Shown here piece after piece: positions 1-6,856 of a stretch of DNA of 16,413 bases. Both the position numbers and the translations under genes were made by a program. The notes under the pieces were generated by a model that made no database searches, was not told the DNA's origin, and worked only from the letters and a program-made list of their open reading frames with translations. Source of the stretch: an uncultured Clostridia bacterium (GTDB taxonomy: Bacteria; Bacillota; Clostridia; Oscillospirales; Ruminococcaceae); contig CAMNBY010000285.1 of NCBI GenBank assembly GCA_946533615.1, forward strand, positions 1-16,413. Direction: 5' to 3'. Within the stretch, counting starts at the first letter, position 1. Every line of letters begins with the position of its first letter.

Positions 1-1419
1 CCCGATCATGAGCAGCAGGAGCAACAGGAACAGCCCGAAGAACCCGAAGCTCCCGAAGAGCCCGAGACCCCCGACGAGTACGACTATCCAGAGGAGAACA
101 CCGACGACGGGCAGGAGATACCCCAGCCCGCAAACGAGCCCGACGGTAACGACGATAACCCCCCGACTTCTCAGCCGCAGCAGGAAAACAGCGGCACCAC
201 CGCAGGCTCCGAAGCCCTCGATGTCTCGCCATATACCCAAAAGCTCGACGAGCTTAATGAAATGCAGGAAGCCCTCGACCAGCAGCTCAAGGACCTCTCG
301 GACGACATCAAGGACGAAAAGGAACGCGCAAAGGCCATAAAAGAAAAGGTCAAAACCGTCAACGAGAAGATCGACGTCATAAATTCCTATATGACAAGGC
401 TGGAGTTCAGCATAAGCGCAAATAAACGCGGCCTCGAGGCCAAGCAGCAGGAGATAGACAAACGCATCGACGGCTATAAAAAACGCATCAGAGCCCTCTA
501 TCTCGCAGGGGATAATAACTACCTCGACGTGCTGCTCGGCTCCGCCGATATCTATGATATACTCATGCGTATGGATATGATCGAGAGGGTCACAGAGTAC
601 GATAATACCTTCATCGACAAGCTGAACGAGGAGAAAAAACAGCTCGAAACTATCCGAAAGCAGCTTGACGCCGAGCAGGCCGACTACGACAGCCGCCTCG
701 CCCAGCTCAATAAGGAGAAGGCAGACCTTGATAAGCTGCTCTCCGAGTCCGATGAGGCCAAAGCCGCAATGCAGGATCAGGTCGAGAACCTTGATATGCA
801 GAACGAGGCCTACGCCGCCGAGCGTAAGTCCTTCGAGGAGGAGCTCTCGGATATCCTTAAATCGGACTACGGCGACTCCGACGAGGATAAACAAAGAGAA
901 GCCGCCGAAGCCGCCGCCTCCGCAAAGCTCTCGGAGCTGCGAAGCGGCATCAGCGCCCGTGTCGATAACGGCGAAACTATCTCCAAAGAGGAGTGCCGCT
1001 ATACCTTCGCATGGCCCGCACCCGGAGTGTATTATATCTCCTACGGCGTCGGCGCAAGATGGGGCAGATACCACCACGGCATTGATATCTCGGGGGATAA
1101 GTATGATAAGGTCGTCGCCTCGGAAAGCGGCACCGTCCTAAGAACAAATACCTCATGCCCGCATGACTACGGCAAGAGCGAGTCCTGCGGCTGCGGAGGC
1201 GGCTATGGAAACTATATCATAATCGACCACGGCAACGGCTTCCTTACCCTCTACGGACACCTCACAGAGGTAGACGTCGAACCCGGCGACCACGTCAACG
1301 AGGGCGACCTCATCGGCCTTATGGGCTCGACAGGCTTCTCTACAGGTGACCACCTCCATTTCGAGATAAGATATAACGGCAACTACCTGAACCCCTCCGC
1401 CTTCGTAAACCTCGAATGA
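1..1419 (+). CDS. M23 family metallopeptidase with coiled coil (murein hydrolase, EnvC/PcsB-like), 5' end outside window
   Basis: The reading frame is open from base 1, so the N-terminus and presumed signal peptide lie upstream; 472 codons are visible. Order: an acidic Pro/Glu/Gln-rich linker (codons 1-77), a long charged heptad-like coiled coil (about 78-310, with DDIKDEKERAKAIKEK and similar), then a C-terminal LytM/M23 domain (about 335-472). Zn-ligand motifs are intact: HHGID (codons 358-362, H and D), GHL (His of the second motif) and HLHFE (451-455). A Cys/Gly-rich insert (TSCPHDYGK...SCGCGGGYGN) sits between the first and second motifs. By family, such proteins cut peptidoglycan cross-bridges outside the membrane, and the coiled coil positions or regulates the enzyme (EnvC/PcsB with FtsEX). 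Whether this one hydrolyses or activates cannot be told, though the complete ligand set favours activity. The first Met in the window (base 262) lies inside the coiled coil and is not the true start. Confidence 0.9.
   Translation, partial: PDHEQQEQQEQPEEPEAPEEPETPDEYDYPEENTDDGQEIPQPANEPDGNDDNPPTSQPQQENSGTTAGSEALDVSPYTQKLDELNEMQEALDQQLKDLSDDIKDEKERAKAIKEKVKTVNEKIDVINSYMTRLEFSISANKRGLEAKQQEIDKRIDGYKKRIRALYLAGDNNYLDVLLGSADIYDILMRMDMIERVTEYDNTFIDKLNEEKKQLETIRKQLDAEQADYDSRLAQLNKEKADLDKLLSESDEAKAAMQDQVENLDMQNEAYAAERKSFEEELSDILKSDYGDSDEDKQREAAEAAASAKLSELRSGISARVDNGETISKEECRYTFAWPAPGVYYISYGVGARWGRYHHGIDISGDKYDKVVASESGTVLRTNTSCPHDYGKSESCGCGGGYGNYIIIDHGNGFLTLYGHLTEVDVEPGDHVNEGDLIGLMGSTGFSTGDHLHFEIRYNGNYLNPSAFVNLE
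34..78 (+). repeat. Five tandem Pro-Glu tripeptide codons in the M23 linker
   Basis: In frame, the bases read PEE-PEA-PEE-PET-PDE: a 9-base unit repeated imperfectly five times. It follows a Gln/Glu run and continues into an Asp/Asn/Pro-rich linker. This looks like an extended, charged spacer that could span the cell wall between the membrane end and the coiled coil (inference). Confidence 0.7.
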
Positions 1420-1426
1420 AAGAATA

Positions 1427-1467
1427 TTAAGGCAATACCGCACAATGGTTGTGCGGTATTGCCTTAA
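1427..1467 (+). terminator. Perfect 19-bp hairpin after the M23 gene
   Basis: Arms 1427-1445 and 1449-1467 are perfectly complementary around a TGG loop, beginning 8 bases after the stop codon. The position fits a transcription terminator, but there is no T-run after the 3' arm on the plus strand, so it may instead be an mRNA-stabilising hairpin or a repeated extragenic palindrome. Confidence 0.6.
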
Positions 1468-1576
1468 GGCTTTACCCTATCGCACTATGTCGGTTCGCGT
1501 GAGCCGTTGTACGACCGCCACAATTTGTAAGCGAGCCTGCGAGCGAGTGCGCGAATTGCGAACCCGCGCCCGGGTC
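1468..1576. other. Intergenic GC-rich stretch with nested inverted repeats
   Basis: There is no plausible gene between the hairpin and the promoter at 1577. GGTTCGC at 1492-1498 is complementary to GCGAACC at 1558-1564, and CAATT at 1521-1525 to AATTG at 1554-1558. The interior has GCGAG-type short repeats (1531-1552). It lies upstream of the predicted transcript start of the next gene, so it could be an upstream control region, a repeat element or the 3' tail of the M23 transcript. No known RNA family was recognised. Confidence 0.35.
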
Positions 1577-1605
1577 TTGACTTTGGAGCGGTTTTGTGGT
1601 AATAT
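1577..1605 (+). promoter_or_regulatory. Sigma-A-type promoter for the serine hydrolase / GH26-like unit
   Basis: TTGACT (1577-1582), a 17-base spacer and TAATAT (1600-1605) match the vegetative promoter pattern well. The predicted start is near 1612, giving a leader of about 45 bases before the ATG at 1658, which is preceded by AGGAGAG at 1648-1654. Confidence 0.7.
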
Positions 1606-1657
1606 TAGGTAGTATTCTTTAATTATTTTGACGGGCTGTTGCCCAGTAGGAGAGAGA

Positions 1658-2764
1658 ATGAAAAAGAAAATTTTAGCTTGCTGCTGCGCCGCTTTGCTTG
1701 CCTTCGGGATAGTCGGCTGCGGCAAGAATATCCAGCGCTCGCGGGAGACCGACGCGGTCTCGGCAGCACCCGCAAATACCGAGGTAGTGACACAGAGTAC
1801 CACCGTCCCGCCCGAGAGCTCCGACGATACGACCACCAAGAGCTCCGACGATACGAGCACCGAGCCTACAGTGACTACCGTCCCCACCGAAAGCACCACC
1901 ACAACAACTACAACAACCAAACGCCCCGACCCCGTCCCCGTGGATAATAATGTCATCGCCGCCAGCCCCGTCTGGTTCTCGGAGATACATCAGGTCACCT
2001 CTAACGAAAGGCTCCAGAAATGCCTCGACAGACTGAAGGAGTACACCTCCAAGTTCGGCTCGAAGCTTGGCTTCTCGTATGAAAATATGGACACGGGCGT
2101 CATCATAAGCTTTAACGCCTCGAATTCGTACTGGACGTGCAGCACCGTCAAAGCACCCTACGTCAAGTCGATACTCGAGCAGGGCGTCGATATGGACGAG
2201 ATGATAACCATCGGCACCATCTGGACAGGCGATACACCCGAGGGCGACCAGCTCTATTTCGATGACAAGGGCAAGCAGTACAGCGTTAAAAAGCTTATAG
2301 AGAATACCATTCTTCTGAGCGATAATACCGCGTATAACAACCTCGTTGACCGCTACGGCAGACAGGTCTTCAATAATATGCAGTACCGCATCGGCGCAAA
2401 CTATTTCCTCTATGACCCCTATATCTTCACCAAGTGTACCCCCGACGATATGAGGCGCTCTTACAGGGATATCTATAACTTCGCCGAGGAGAACGAAAAC
2501 GGCAAGATGCTCGTTGACCTTATGTCCAGGGCAGAGTTCAATATGCAGATAGGCGCCGCCCTCGGAAAGAAATATACCGTTGCCCAGAAGTTCGGCACGG
2601 ACTTCGAGACCTCGTCCTACAGCGACTGCGCGATCTGCTACGCCGCCAGCCCCTTTGTGCTTTGCATATATACAGAGCAGAAGCCCGAGACCGACGAGGC
2701 AAACGAAATGTTCCGGGACATCGCGCTCATCTTTGATGAGCTTAATGAAATAATCGTAAACTAA
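1658..2764 (+). CDS. Lipoprotein serine hydrolase, class A beta-lactamase-like / penicillin-recognising fold
   Basis: This 368-residue protein starts at ATG 1658, chosen because AGGAGAG lies just upstream and the start opens directly into a signal peptide (KKK, hydrophobic run, lipobox GIVGC, lipidated Cys21). A Ser/Thr/Pro-rich linker (about 35-97, with eight Thr in a row) tethers the catalytic domain (about 105-368). Catalytic motifs: S162-T-V-K165 (SxxK nucleophile and base) and S221-D-N (SDN loop). The usual KTG triad appears as K311-F-G-T, and no clear ExxLN omega-loop glutamate of true class A beta-lactamases was found. It resembles the beta-lactamase-like serine hydrolase group (PF13354 type) and is anchored outside the membrane. 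Cell-wall peptide or D-Ala-related hydrolysis is likelier than antibiotic resistance, but the substrate is not shown. The next gene begins 19 bases after the stop, so the two are probably co-transcribed. Confidence 0.8.
   Translation: MKKKILACCCAALLAFGIVGCGKNIQRSRETDAVSAAPANTEVVTQSTTVPPESSDDTTTKSSDDTSTEPTVTTVPTESTTTTTTTTKRPDPVPVDNNVIAASPVWFSEIHQVTSNERLQKCLDRLKEYTSKFGSKLGFSYENMDTGVIISFNASNSYWTCSTVKAPYVKSILEQGVDMDEMITIGTIWTGDTPEGDQLYFDDKGKQYSVKKLIENTILLSDNTAYNNLVDRYGRQVFNNMQYRIGANYFLYDPYIFTKCTPDDMRRSYRDIYNFAEENENGKMLVDLMSRAEFNMQIGAALGKKYTVAQKFGTDFETSSYSDCAICYAASPFVLCIYTEQKPETDEANEMFRDIALIFDELNEIIVN
1816..1863 (+). repeat. Two 24-bp tandem units in the Ser/Thr linker
   Basis: Units 1816-1839 and 1840-1863 share their first 17 bases (GAGCTCCGACGATACGA) and encode SSDDTTTK then SSDDTSTE. 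The period is exactly eight codons, so slippage or unequal crossing-over could change linker length without a frameshift. Confidence 0.75.
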
Positions 2765-2783
2765 CAGGAAAGGACGGGATCAA

Positions 2784-4223
2784 ATGGCAGAGTATAAGGC
2801 TTATTCCGTACACATGGGAAAGGCGAAATGTGCAGTTGACCTTGGCGACGGCAGCGAAAGAGGAGAGTATGTCAATCAGGACTATATCCTCCATAAGCTC
2901 GGAAGACCGCACAGAAGTATCTCGCTCATGTATTGCTACTACCCCCTTGACGAGCAGTTCCCCGGCAGGATCTCCGAGGTGATGAAGGACGCAGAGGTGT
3001 CGTTCCAGTGGGACTACCCCTACGACGACTACTTCACATATAAGGGAGGCCTCGGCGGCACCACAGACGACGAGCCATTTACCTGTATGCGTGACGTCCG
3101 CCGCCACGGGCAGGACGTTACCCTCACGCTTACCATCGACCCCAATGTTTCCGACGAGCACCTTGTGGCGATAGCCAAGGACCTCAGACCCTTCGGCAGG
3201 CTGCTGCTGAGAGTGAACCACGAGGCCACGGGAAACTGGTTCTCCTTCACAAAGCGCACTACATATCAGGGCGTTGCGGATTTCTACTGCCGCTTCAATA
3301 AGATACTCAAGGAGCACGCACCTAACGTTTCCACTATCCTCTGCATCGGCGGCATAGAGGATCTTAACGCCACAGAGATAATCATGGAGAAGGAGTTCGC
3401 TCAGGCTGTCCGCGAGACCGATATCTGGTCGGTGGATAAGTATATGGCGCTCCACTGGGGCTGGCCCTATGACGTTGCAAAGAAGGACGCCGAGAACAAG
3501 AGCTTCGGCAGGAGCAAGGTCGCCGACACCTACGCCCTGACAAAGATGAGCTACAGGCGCTTCAAGGAGATCAACGGCGGCGTCGCAAAGCCTATGGTGA
3601 TGAGCGAGTTCAACGCCGACGGCGATGTTACAGGCCCCTTCGATCAGGCCGAGATGGTAAAGACCTTCTGCGACCTGCTGAAATATGACCCCGAGGAGTG
3701 GTTCTCGGGCTTCACCTTCTACCAGTTCCGCGACAGAGGCAGGCTGGGACTCGAGATCGAGGATCCCAACTATCCCGACTGCGGCGTTGAGCAGCCCGTG
3801 ATGCAGACCTATAAGGAGATAATCCACGACGATTTCTTTAAGCCGAAAATGACCGTCGGCGAGGAGCTGAGCCTTCCCGTTAAGCTCCGCTGGGGCGGCG
3901 CCGAGGACGCCGAGGGCATCGAGATCCCCCTGCACTTTGAGGGCACACCTCACTTCTGCGAGCTCTACTTCAAGGACGAGTCGAACCTGATGATCGAGCT
4001 TGACGGCAAGTGGTTCTACAAATCGCCCAAGGCAAAGTGCATCGACCTGATGAGCTATTTCTTCGAGAAGCCCCTCGACGATGCAGCAGACCTGACGCTG
4101 AGGATATTTGCTCCCCCCGCCAGCGGCGAGAACGACCTCTCGCTGGAGGACGGCCTGATGAACGCCTATCAGACGATAGAGACGCTCCCCGAGATAAGGA
4201 TCGAATACGAGCCCGTTATGTGA
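2784..4223 (+). CDS. GH26-like TIM-barrel glycoside hydrolase without signal peptide
   Basis: The 479-residue protein starts at ATG 2784 behind GGAAAGGA (2767-2774). The segment R143-V-N-H-E147-x-x-G-N-W matches the GH26 (clan A) acid/base signature HExxGxW, and SEF at 274-276 (E275) fits the nucleophile strand near the end of the barrel, so E147 and E275 are the likely catalytic pair. GH26 members are mainly beta-mannanases and related endo-glycanases. After the barrel (about 45-350) comes a small beta-rich domain (about 355-475) of unknown type. There is no signal peptide or TM segment, so as read it is cytoplasmic, which is odd for a polymer-degrading family. It may act on imported oligosaccharides, or be a distant family with another substrate. 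It sits 19 bases behind the lipoprotein gene, and a terminator follows. The clan is fairly sure; family and substrate are not. Confidence 0.65.
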   Translation: MAEYKAYSVHMGKAKCAVDLGDGSERGEYVNQDYILHKLGRPHRSISLMYCYYPLDEQFPGRISEVMKDAEVSFQWDYPYDDYFTYKGGLGGTTDDEPFTCMRDVRRHGQDVTLTLTIDPNVSDEHLVAIAKDLRPFGRLLLRVNHEATGNWFSFTKRTTYQGVADFYCRFNKILKEHAPNVSTILCIGGIEDLNATEIIMEKEFAQAVRETDIWSVDKYMALHWGWPYDVAKKDAENKSFGRSKVADTYALTKMSYRRFKEINGGVAKPMVMSEFNADGDVTGPFDQAEMVKTFCDLLKYDPEEWFSGFTFYQFRDRGRLGLEIEDPNYPDCGVEQPVMQTYKEIIHDDFFKPKMTVGEELSLPVKLRWGGAEDAEGIEIPLHFEGTPHFCELYFKDESNLMIELDGKWFYKSPKAKCIDLMSYFFEKPLDDAADLTLRIFAPPASGENDLSLEDGLMNAYQTIETLPEIRIEYEPVM

Positions 4224-4252
4224 TAAGACTGATAAAACTGATAAGACAAGAA

Positions 4253-4286
4253 AACGCCTCCTGCCGAAACAGGAGGCGTTATTTTT
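4253..4286. terminator. Bidirectional terminator between GH26-like and GH5 genes
   Basis: An 11-bp perfect stem (4253-4263 with 4270-4280; AACGCCTCCTG) encloses a six-base loop. ATTTTT follows on the plus strand and an A-rich stretch precedes it, giving a T-run on the minus strand. It therefore suits both convergent genes. Just before it, 4222-4248 contains three near-copies of a 9-base GATAA(G/A)ACT unit of no evident function. Confidence 0.9.
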
Positions 4287-4294
4287 GTGCGGTT

Positions 4295-6592
4295 TTACTT
4301 TATTGTGATGCTCTTGATCTCGCTGTAGTTGCCGTAGCGGGTCGAGGTCGTCTTGCCGTCCTTTGTGTAGAAGGAGCGCACCTTTACATACCAGGTTTCG
4401 CCGGAGTTGGGTATCTTTGAGAAACTCTCGGAAAGATCGGAGAGGTCAGTCGAGGTGTAGCTGTGAACGTACTTTGCGGCGTTCGTGCTCTCGACTTCGC
4501 CGGTGGCAGGCTCGAGAGCCGCCTTGTTCCTGCTGTAGAGCACCTGATAGCCGACGGTGCCCTCAGTGCCCTTTGTCCAGCTGAGCTTGAAGGCTCCCGA
4601 GGAGGCGGTAAGCGACTTGATAACGTTCTTTTCGGGCTTTACGACAAAGGTCTTGGTGACAGAGCCCTTGTATCTGCCCTTTGCGGTGATCTTTGCGGTG
4701 GCGACGCCGACCTTGGTGTTGTTCGTGTAGGTCACGCTGTAGTCGGTGCCTTCAACAAGCTGTGTGCCCGCATTCATGATCTTCACGGGCTTTATGGCCG
4801 AGCCTGTGTAGGTGTAGGCGGAGTAGGGGAGCACCGAGCCGAGCTTTGTGATGTCGTTCTCGATCTTGATCGACTGTACGTCGCTGTAGTTGCCGTAGCG
4901 GGTCGAGGTCGTCTTGCCGTCCTTGGTGTAGAACGAGCGCACCTTCACATACCAGGTCTCGCCAGCCTGCGGCTTGTTTGTCAGGTAAACATAGGTCTTG
5001 TCAAGGTCGGTGACAGTGGTGCTGTTCGAGGTCGCGAAGTCCGCAGACTTGGAATAGCGCACCTGATAGCCCGTGGCCGAGGTGTCCTTGTTCCAGTAAA
5101 CGATCAGGCCGTCCTTTTCACTTGTGATATAGGGCTTGAGAGCGGTGACGGCGTTCTTCTTCGGCTTGATGATGAAGGTCGTGCTCTTGCTGCCCGAGTA
5201 GCGGCCCTTGCCGCTGACTGTGGCAGTTGCAACGCCGACCTTGGTGTTGTTCTTGTAGGAGACCGTGTAGTCGGTGCCGCGTGTCAGGGTCTTGCCGTTA
5301 TACTTTACGGTGAACTCGTTCTTGCCGTTGCGGTTGTCGGGCTTTATCGCCGAGCCCGTATAGGTGTAGGAGTCGTACTTTATGCTGACGGTCGCGTCCG
5401 CGATCGAGCCGATCTTGGCGTTTGACATCAGTGCGTTCAAGTAGGTCTGGTTTGCGACGGTGCGGGTGTCGCGCTTGATGAGGCCGAACTTCTCGTCGCC
5501 CGTGCCGTAGACGTTGTTGTCCCATACCAGGCAGGGGATCCCGAGAGCCGCAGCCTTCGCGGTGTAGTCCTTTGCCCACTTGACTCTTTCGGAGGTGTTG
5601 TTCTTGTCTGTTGCGCCGAACTCGCCGATAACAACTGGAATGTTCTTCTTCACAAGAGAGGTGTTGATAGTGCTGAATATGTTCTTGAGCTCAGTCTGCA
5701 TATCGGAGCTGTAGCTCGATGTGCCGCCCGAGTAGTTCATCGCAAAGTTATAGGGCGAGTAGGCGTGTATCGAGACCGCGACCATCTTCGAGCTGTCGGT
5801 GGGCAGCTTGAAGGTGGACACCGTTGCGCCGTCAACAGAGGCGTCATAGCCGGGACACATGATAAGGCGCGTCTTGTTGTTGCCGCCTGTGGCTCTTATT
5901 GTGTCAACGGCGGTCTGGTTCAGGGTGTTGATGCAGGAGATGGCGTCCTTTACATTGGCCTGCGGAGAGGACTTCGTGAACCACCACTCGTTGTTGTCGC
6001 CGATGAGTCGGGGCTCGTTGAGCGTCTCGAAGATCAGGTGCTGGTCGTAGCTCTTGAAGGTCGTCGCGATCTGCTTCCAGATTGTTGAGACATAGCTCTT
6101 TGAGGTGGAGAGATAGGTGGTGGAGGGGAAGAAGAAATTCTTCTTGCCGTACTGTATCTCGTTGTCGTGGTGGATATTGATGATGACATAGAGGCCGTTG
6201 TCCATAGCGTAGTCCACGATAGTCTTGACGCGGTTCATCCACGCGGAGTTGATCTTGTTCGAGGAATCAACGTGGTCGTGCCAGGACACGGGTATGCGGA
6301 TAGACGAAAAGCCCAGCGCTGCTACCTTGTCGATAAGCGCCTTTGTGGTCTTGGGGTTGCCCCAGCCTGTCTCATAGTCAAGGTCGTTCGAGAGCCAGGA
6401 GCAGTTTGTGGTGTCAAGGGTGTTGCCGAGGTTCCAGCCGATACCCATTTCGGCGGTGATCTCCTTGGCCGTCTTGGTGCTGGCAGCCGAGGCCTTGACG
6501 GCGTTCTCTGTCGGCGAGAGCGGCGAAATAAATGCCGCTGCCGCGAGGGCTGCTGCGGTCAGCGAGACCGCGAGCTTCTTTAATATTTTCAT
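4295..6592 (-). CDS. Secreted GH5 endoglucanase (probably GH5_4) with two Ig-like/Fn3-like module pairs
   Basis: The protein has 765 residues from ATG 6592, which opens a clear signal peptide (KILKK, Ala-rich core, cleavage near ASA at 34-36). The catalytic domain spans about 40-395: WNLGNTLD (53-60), R99 in SIRIPVSWH, HH141-142, acid/base E193 in LNEP, H276 in SIHAYSPY, nucleophile E324 in GEFG, and W357. These match GH5; WNLGNTLD and GWGNP suggest subfamily 4, which cuts beta-1,4-glucan and related glucans. After it come two repeats of an Ig-like module (TYTGSAIKP...GTDY...NNTKVGVATA; about 400-477 and 588-653) plus an Fn3-like module (GYQV.YS...GETWYVKVRSFYTKDGK; about 480-577 and 656-765). 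No dockerin, known CBM or sortase signal was seen, so it is probably released or bound non-covalently. It is monocistronic, with its own promoter and terminator. The ribosome binding site is unusually far from the start (see 6604-6634). Confidence 0.93.
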   Translation of the reverse strand: MKILKKLAVSLTAAALAAAAFISPLSPTENAVKASAASTKTAKEITAEMGIGWNLGNTLDTTNCSWLSNDLDYETGWGNPKTTKALIDKVAALGFSSIRIPVSWHDHVDSSNKINSAWMNRVKTIVDYAMDNGLYVIINIHHDNEIQYGKKNFFFPSTTYLSTSKSYVSTIWKQIATTFKSYDQHLIFETLNEPRLIGDNNEWWFTKSSPQANVKDAISCINTLNQTAVDTIRATGGNNKTRLIMCPGYDASVDGATVSTFKLPTDSSKMVAVSIHAYSPYNFAMNYSGGTSSYSSDMQTELKNIFSTINTSLVKKNIPVVIGEFGATDKNNTSERVKWAKDYTAKAAALGIPCLVWDNNVYGTGDEKFGLIKRDTRTVANQTYLNALMSNAKIGSIADATVSIKYDSYTYTGSAIKPDNRNGKNEFTVKYNGKTLTRGTDYTVSYKNNTKVGVATATVSGKGRYSGSKSTTFIIKPKKNAVTALKPYITSEKDGLIVYWNKDTSATGYQVRYSKSADFATSNSTTVTDLDKTYVYLTNKPQAGETWYVKVRSFYTKDGKTTSTRYGNYSDVQSIKIENDITKLGSVLPYSAYTYTGSAIKPVKIMNAGTQLVEGTDYSVTYTNNTKVGVATAKITAKGRYKGSVTKTFVVKPEKNVIKSLTASSGAFKLSWTKGTEGTVGYQVLYSRNKAALEPATGEVESTNAAKYVHSYTSTDLSDLSESFSKIPNSGETWYVKVRSFYTKDGKTTSTRYGNYSEIKSITIK
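4321..4402 (-). repeat. Module repeat copy B (C-terminal) of the GH5 gene
   Basis: This 82-base stretch matches 4882-4963 with four mismatches; the first 43 plus-strand bases are identical. It encodes GETWYVKVRSFYTKDGK and following residues. The two copies are 561 bases (187 codons) apart, the period of the duplicated Ig-like/Fn3-like pair. Confidence 0.9.
4882..4963 (-). repeat. Module repeat copy A of the GH5 gene
   Basis: Partner of 4321-4402. The near identity here contrasts with much greater divergence over the rest of the duplicated modules, which suggests local gene conversion or strong constraint on this strand pair (inference). Confidence 0.9.
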
Positions 6593-6603
6593 AACTATTG
6601 CTT

Positions 6604-6634
6604 GCCCGAGTGACGGGTTCGGGCGTCCTCCTTT
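6604..6634 (-). promoter_or_regulatory. Distant Shine-Dalgarno plus hairpin before the GH5 start
   Basis: Read on the minus strand, the strong ribosome binding sequence AAAGGAGG (6634-6627) lies 34 bases before ATG 6592, far beyond normal spacing. Between them GCCCGA (6624-6619) pairs with TCGGGC (6609-6604) around a 9-base loop. The hairpin would remove 21 bases and leave about 13 effective bases between the site and the start. No ATG, GTG or TTG occurs at normal spacing after the AAAGGAGG. Confidence 0.6.
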
Positions 6635-6646
6635 CAAAGTCGGAGA

Positions 6647-6668
6647 GGCAGCGCCCACGGACGCTGCC
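6647..6668 (-). promoter_or_regulatory. 5' leader hairpin of the GH5 transcript
   Basis: A perfect 7-bp stem (6647-6653 with 6662-6668) with an 8-base loop lies about 20 bases after the predicted start of the GH5 transcript. No T-run follows, so it is not a terminator. It may protect the 5' end of the mRNA. Confidence 0.5.
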
Positions 6669-6693
6669 GAAAAACGTGTTCTTATTCATTTTA

Positions 6694-6722
6694 ATATTAC
6701 CATATTTCGGGGAGGATTTCAA
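6694..6722 (-). promoter_or_regulatory. Sigma-A-type promoter of the GH5 gene
   Basis: On the minus strand TTGAAA (6722-6717), a 17-base spacer and TAATAT (6699-6694) form a good promoter. The predicted start is near 6687, giving a leader of about 95 bases that contains two hairpins and the distant ribosome binding site. Confidence 0.7.
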
Positions 6723-6731
6723 GAGTGACAC

Positions 6732-6748
6732 AGAAATGTTGCATTTCT
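6732..6748. promoter_or_regulatory. Candidate operator dyad between divergent promoters
   Basis: AGAAATG-TTG-CATTTCT is a perfect dyad with 7-base arms, ending 10 bases upstream of the GH5 -35 box. The half-site CATTTCT recurs only as ACATTTCT at 6793-6800, overlapping the -35 box of the opposite promoter. Position and symmetry suggest a transcription-factor site; the factor is unknown. Confidence 0.4.
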
Positions 6749-6789
6749 TTTACAAATTGTGACGACCGCTCCGCGGCCGCAGCGCCTTG

Positions 6790-6818
6790 TTGACATTTCT
6801 CCCAAAATATGTTATAAA
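6790..6818 (+). promoter_or_regulatory. Sigma-A-type promoter of the MBL-fold lipoprotein gene
   Basis: TTGACA (6790-6795), a 17-base spacer and TATAAA (6813-6818) are close to consensus. The predicted start is near 6825, about 30 bases before the GTG start at 6857. Confidence 0.8.
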
Positions 6819-6856
6819 ATTCTCATAGGGATAAAAACCAAACGGAGGTGAGGATA

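Noticed and set aside
1628..1657. Upstream TTG start extending the serine hydrolase by ten residues
   Set aside because: The extension would include the ribosome binding site of ATG 1658 and spoil the signal peptide.
2742..3953. 403-codon minus-strand open frame opposite the GH26-like gene
   Set aside because: Low-complexity Leu/Val/Gly/Ala antisense product without motifs; the plus-strand protein has catalytic signatures and a ribosome binding site.
4222..4248. Three GATAAGACT-like 9-base units as a possible CRISPR-like or iteron repeat
   Set aside because: There are only three imperfect units without spacers, next to a terminator and with no replication or cas gene nearby.
6593..6658. Upstream in-frame start extending the GH5 protein by 22 residues
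   Set aside because: The extension would put charged and Pro-rich residues before a standard signal peptide and would translate the AAAGGAGG site itself.
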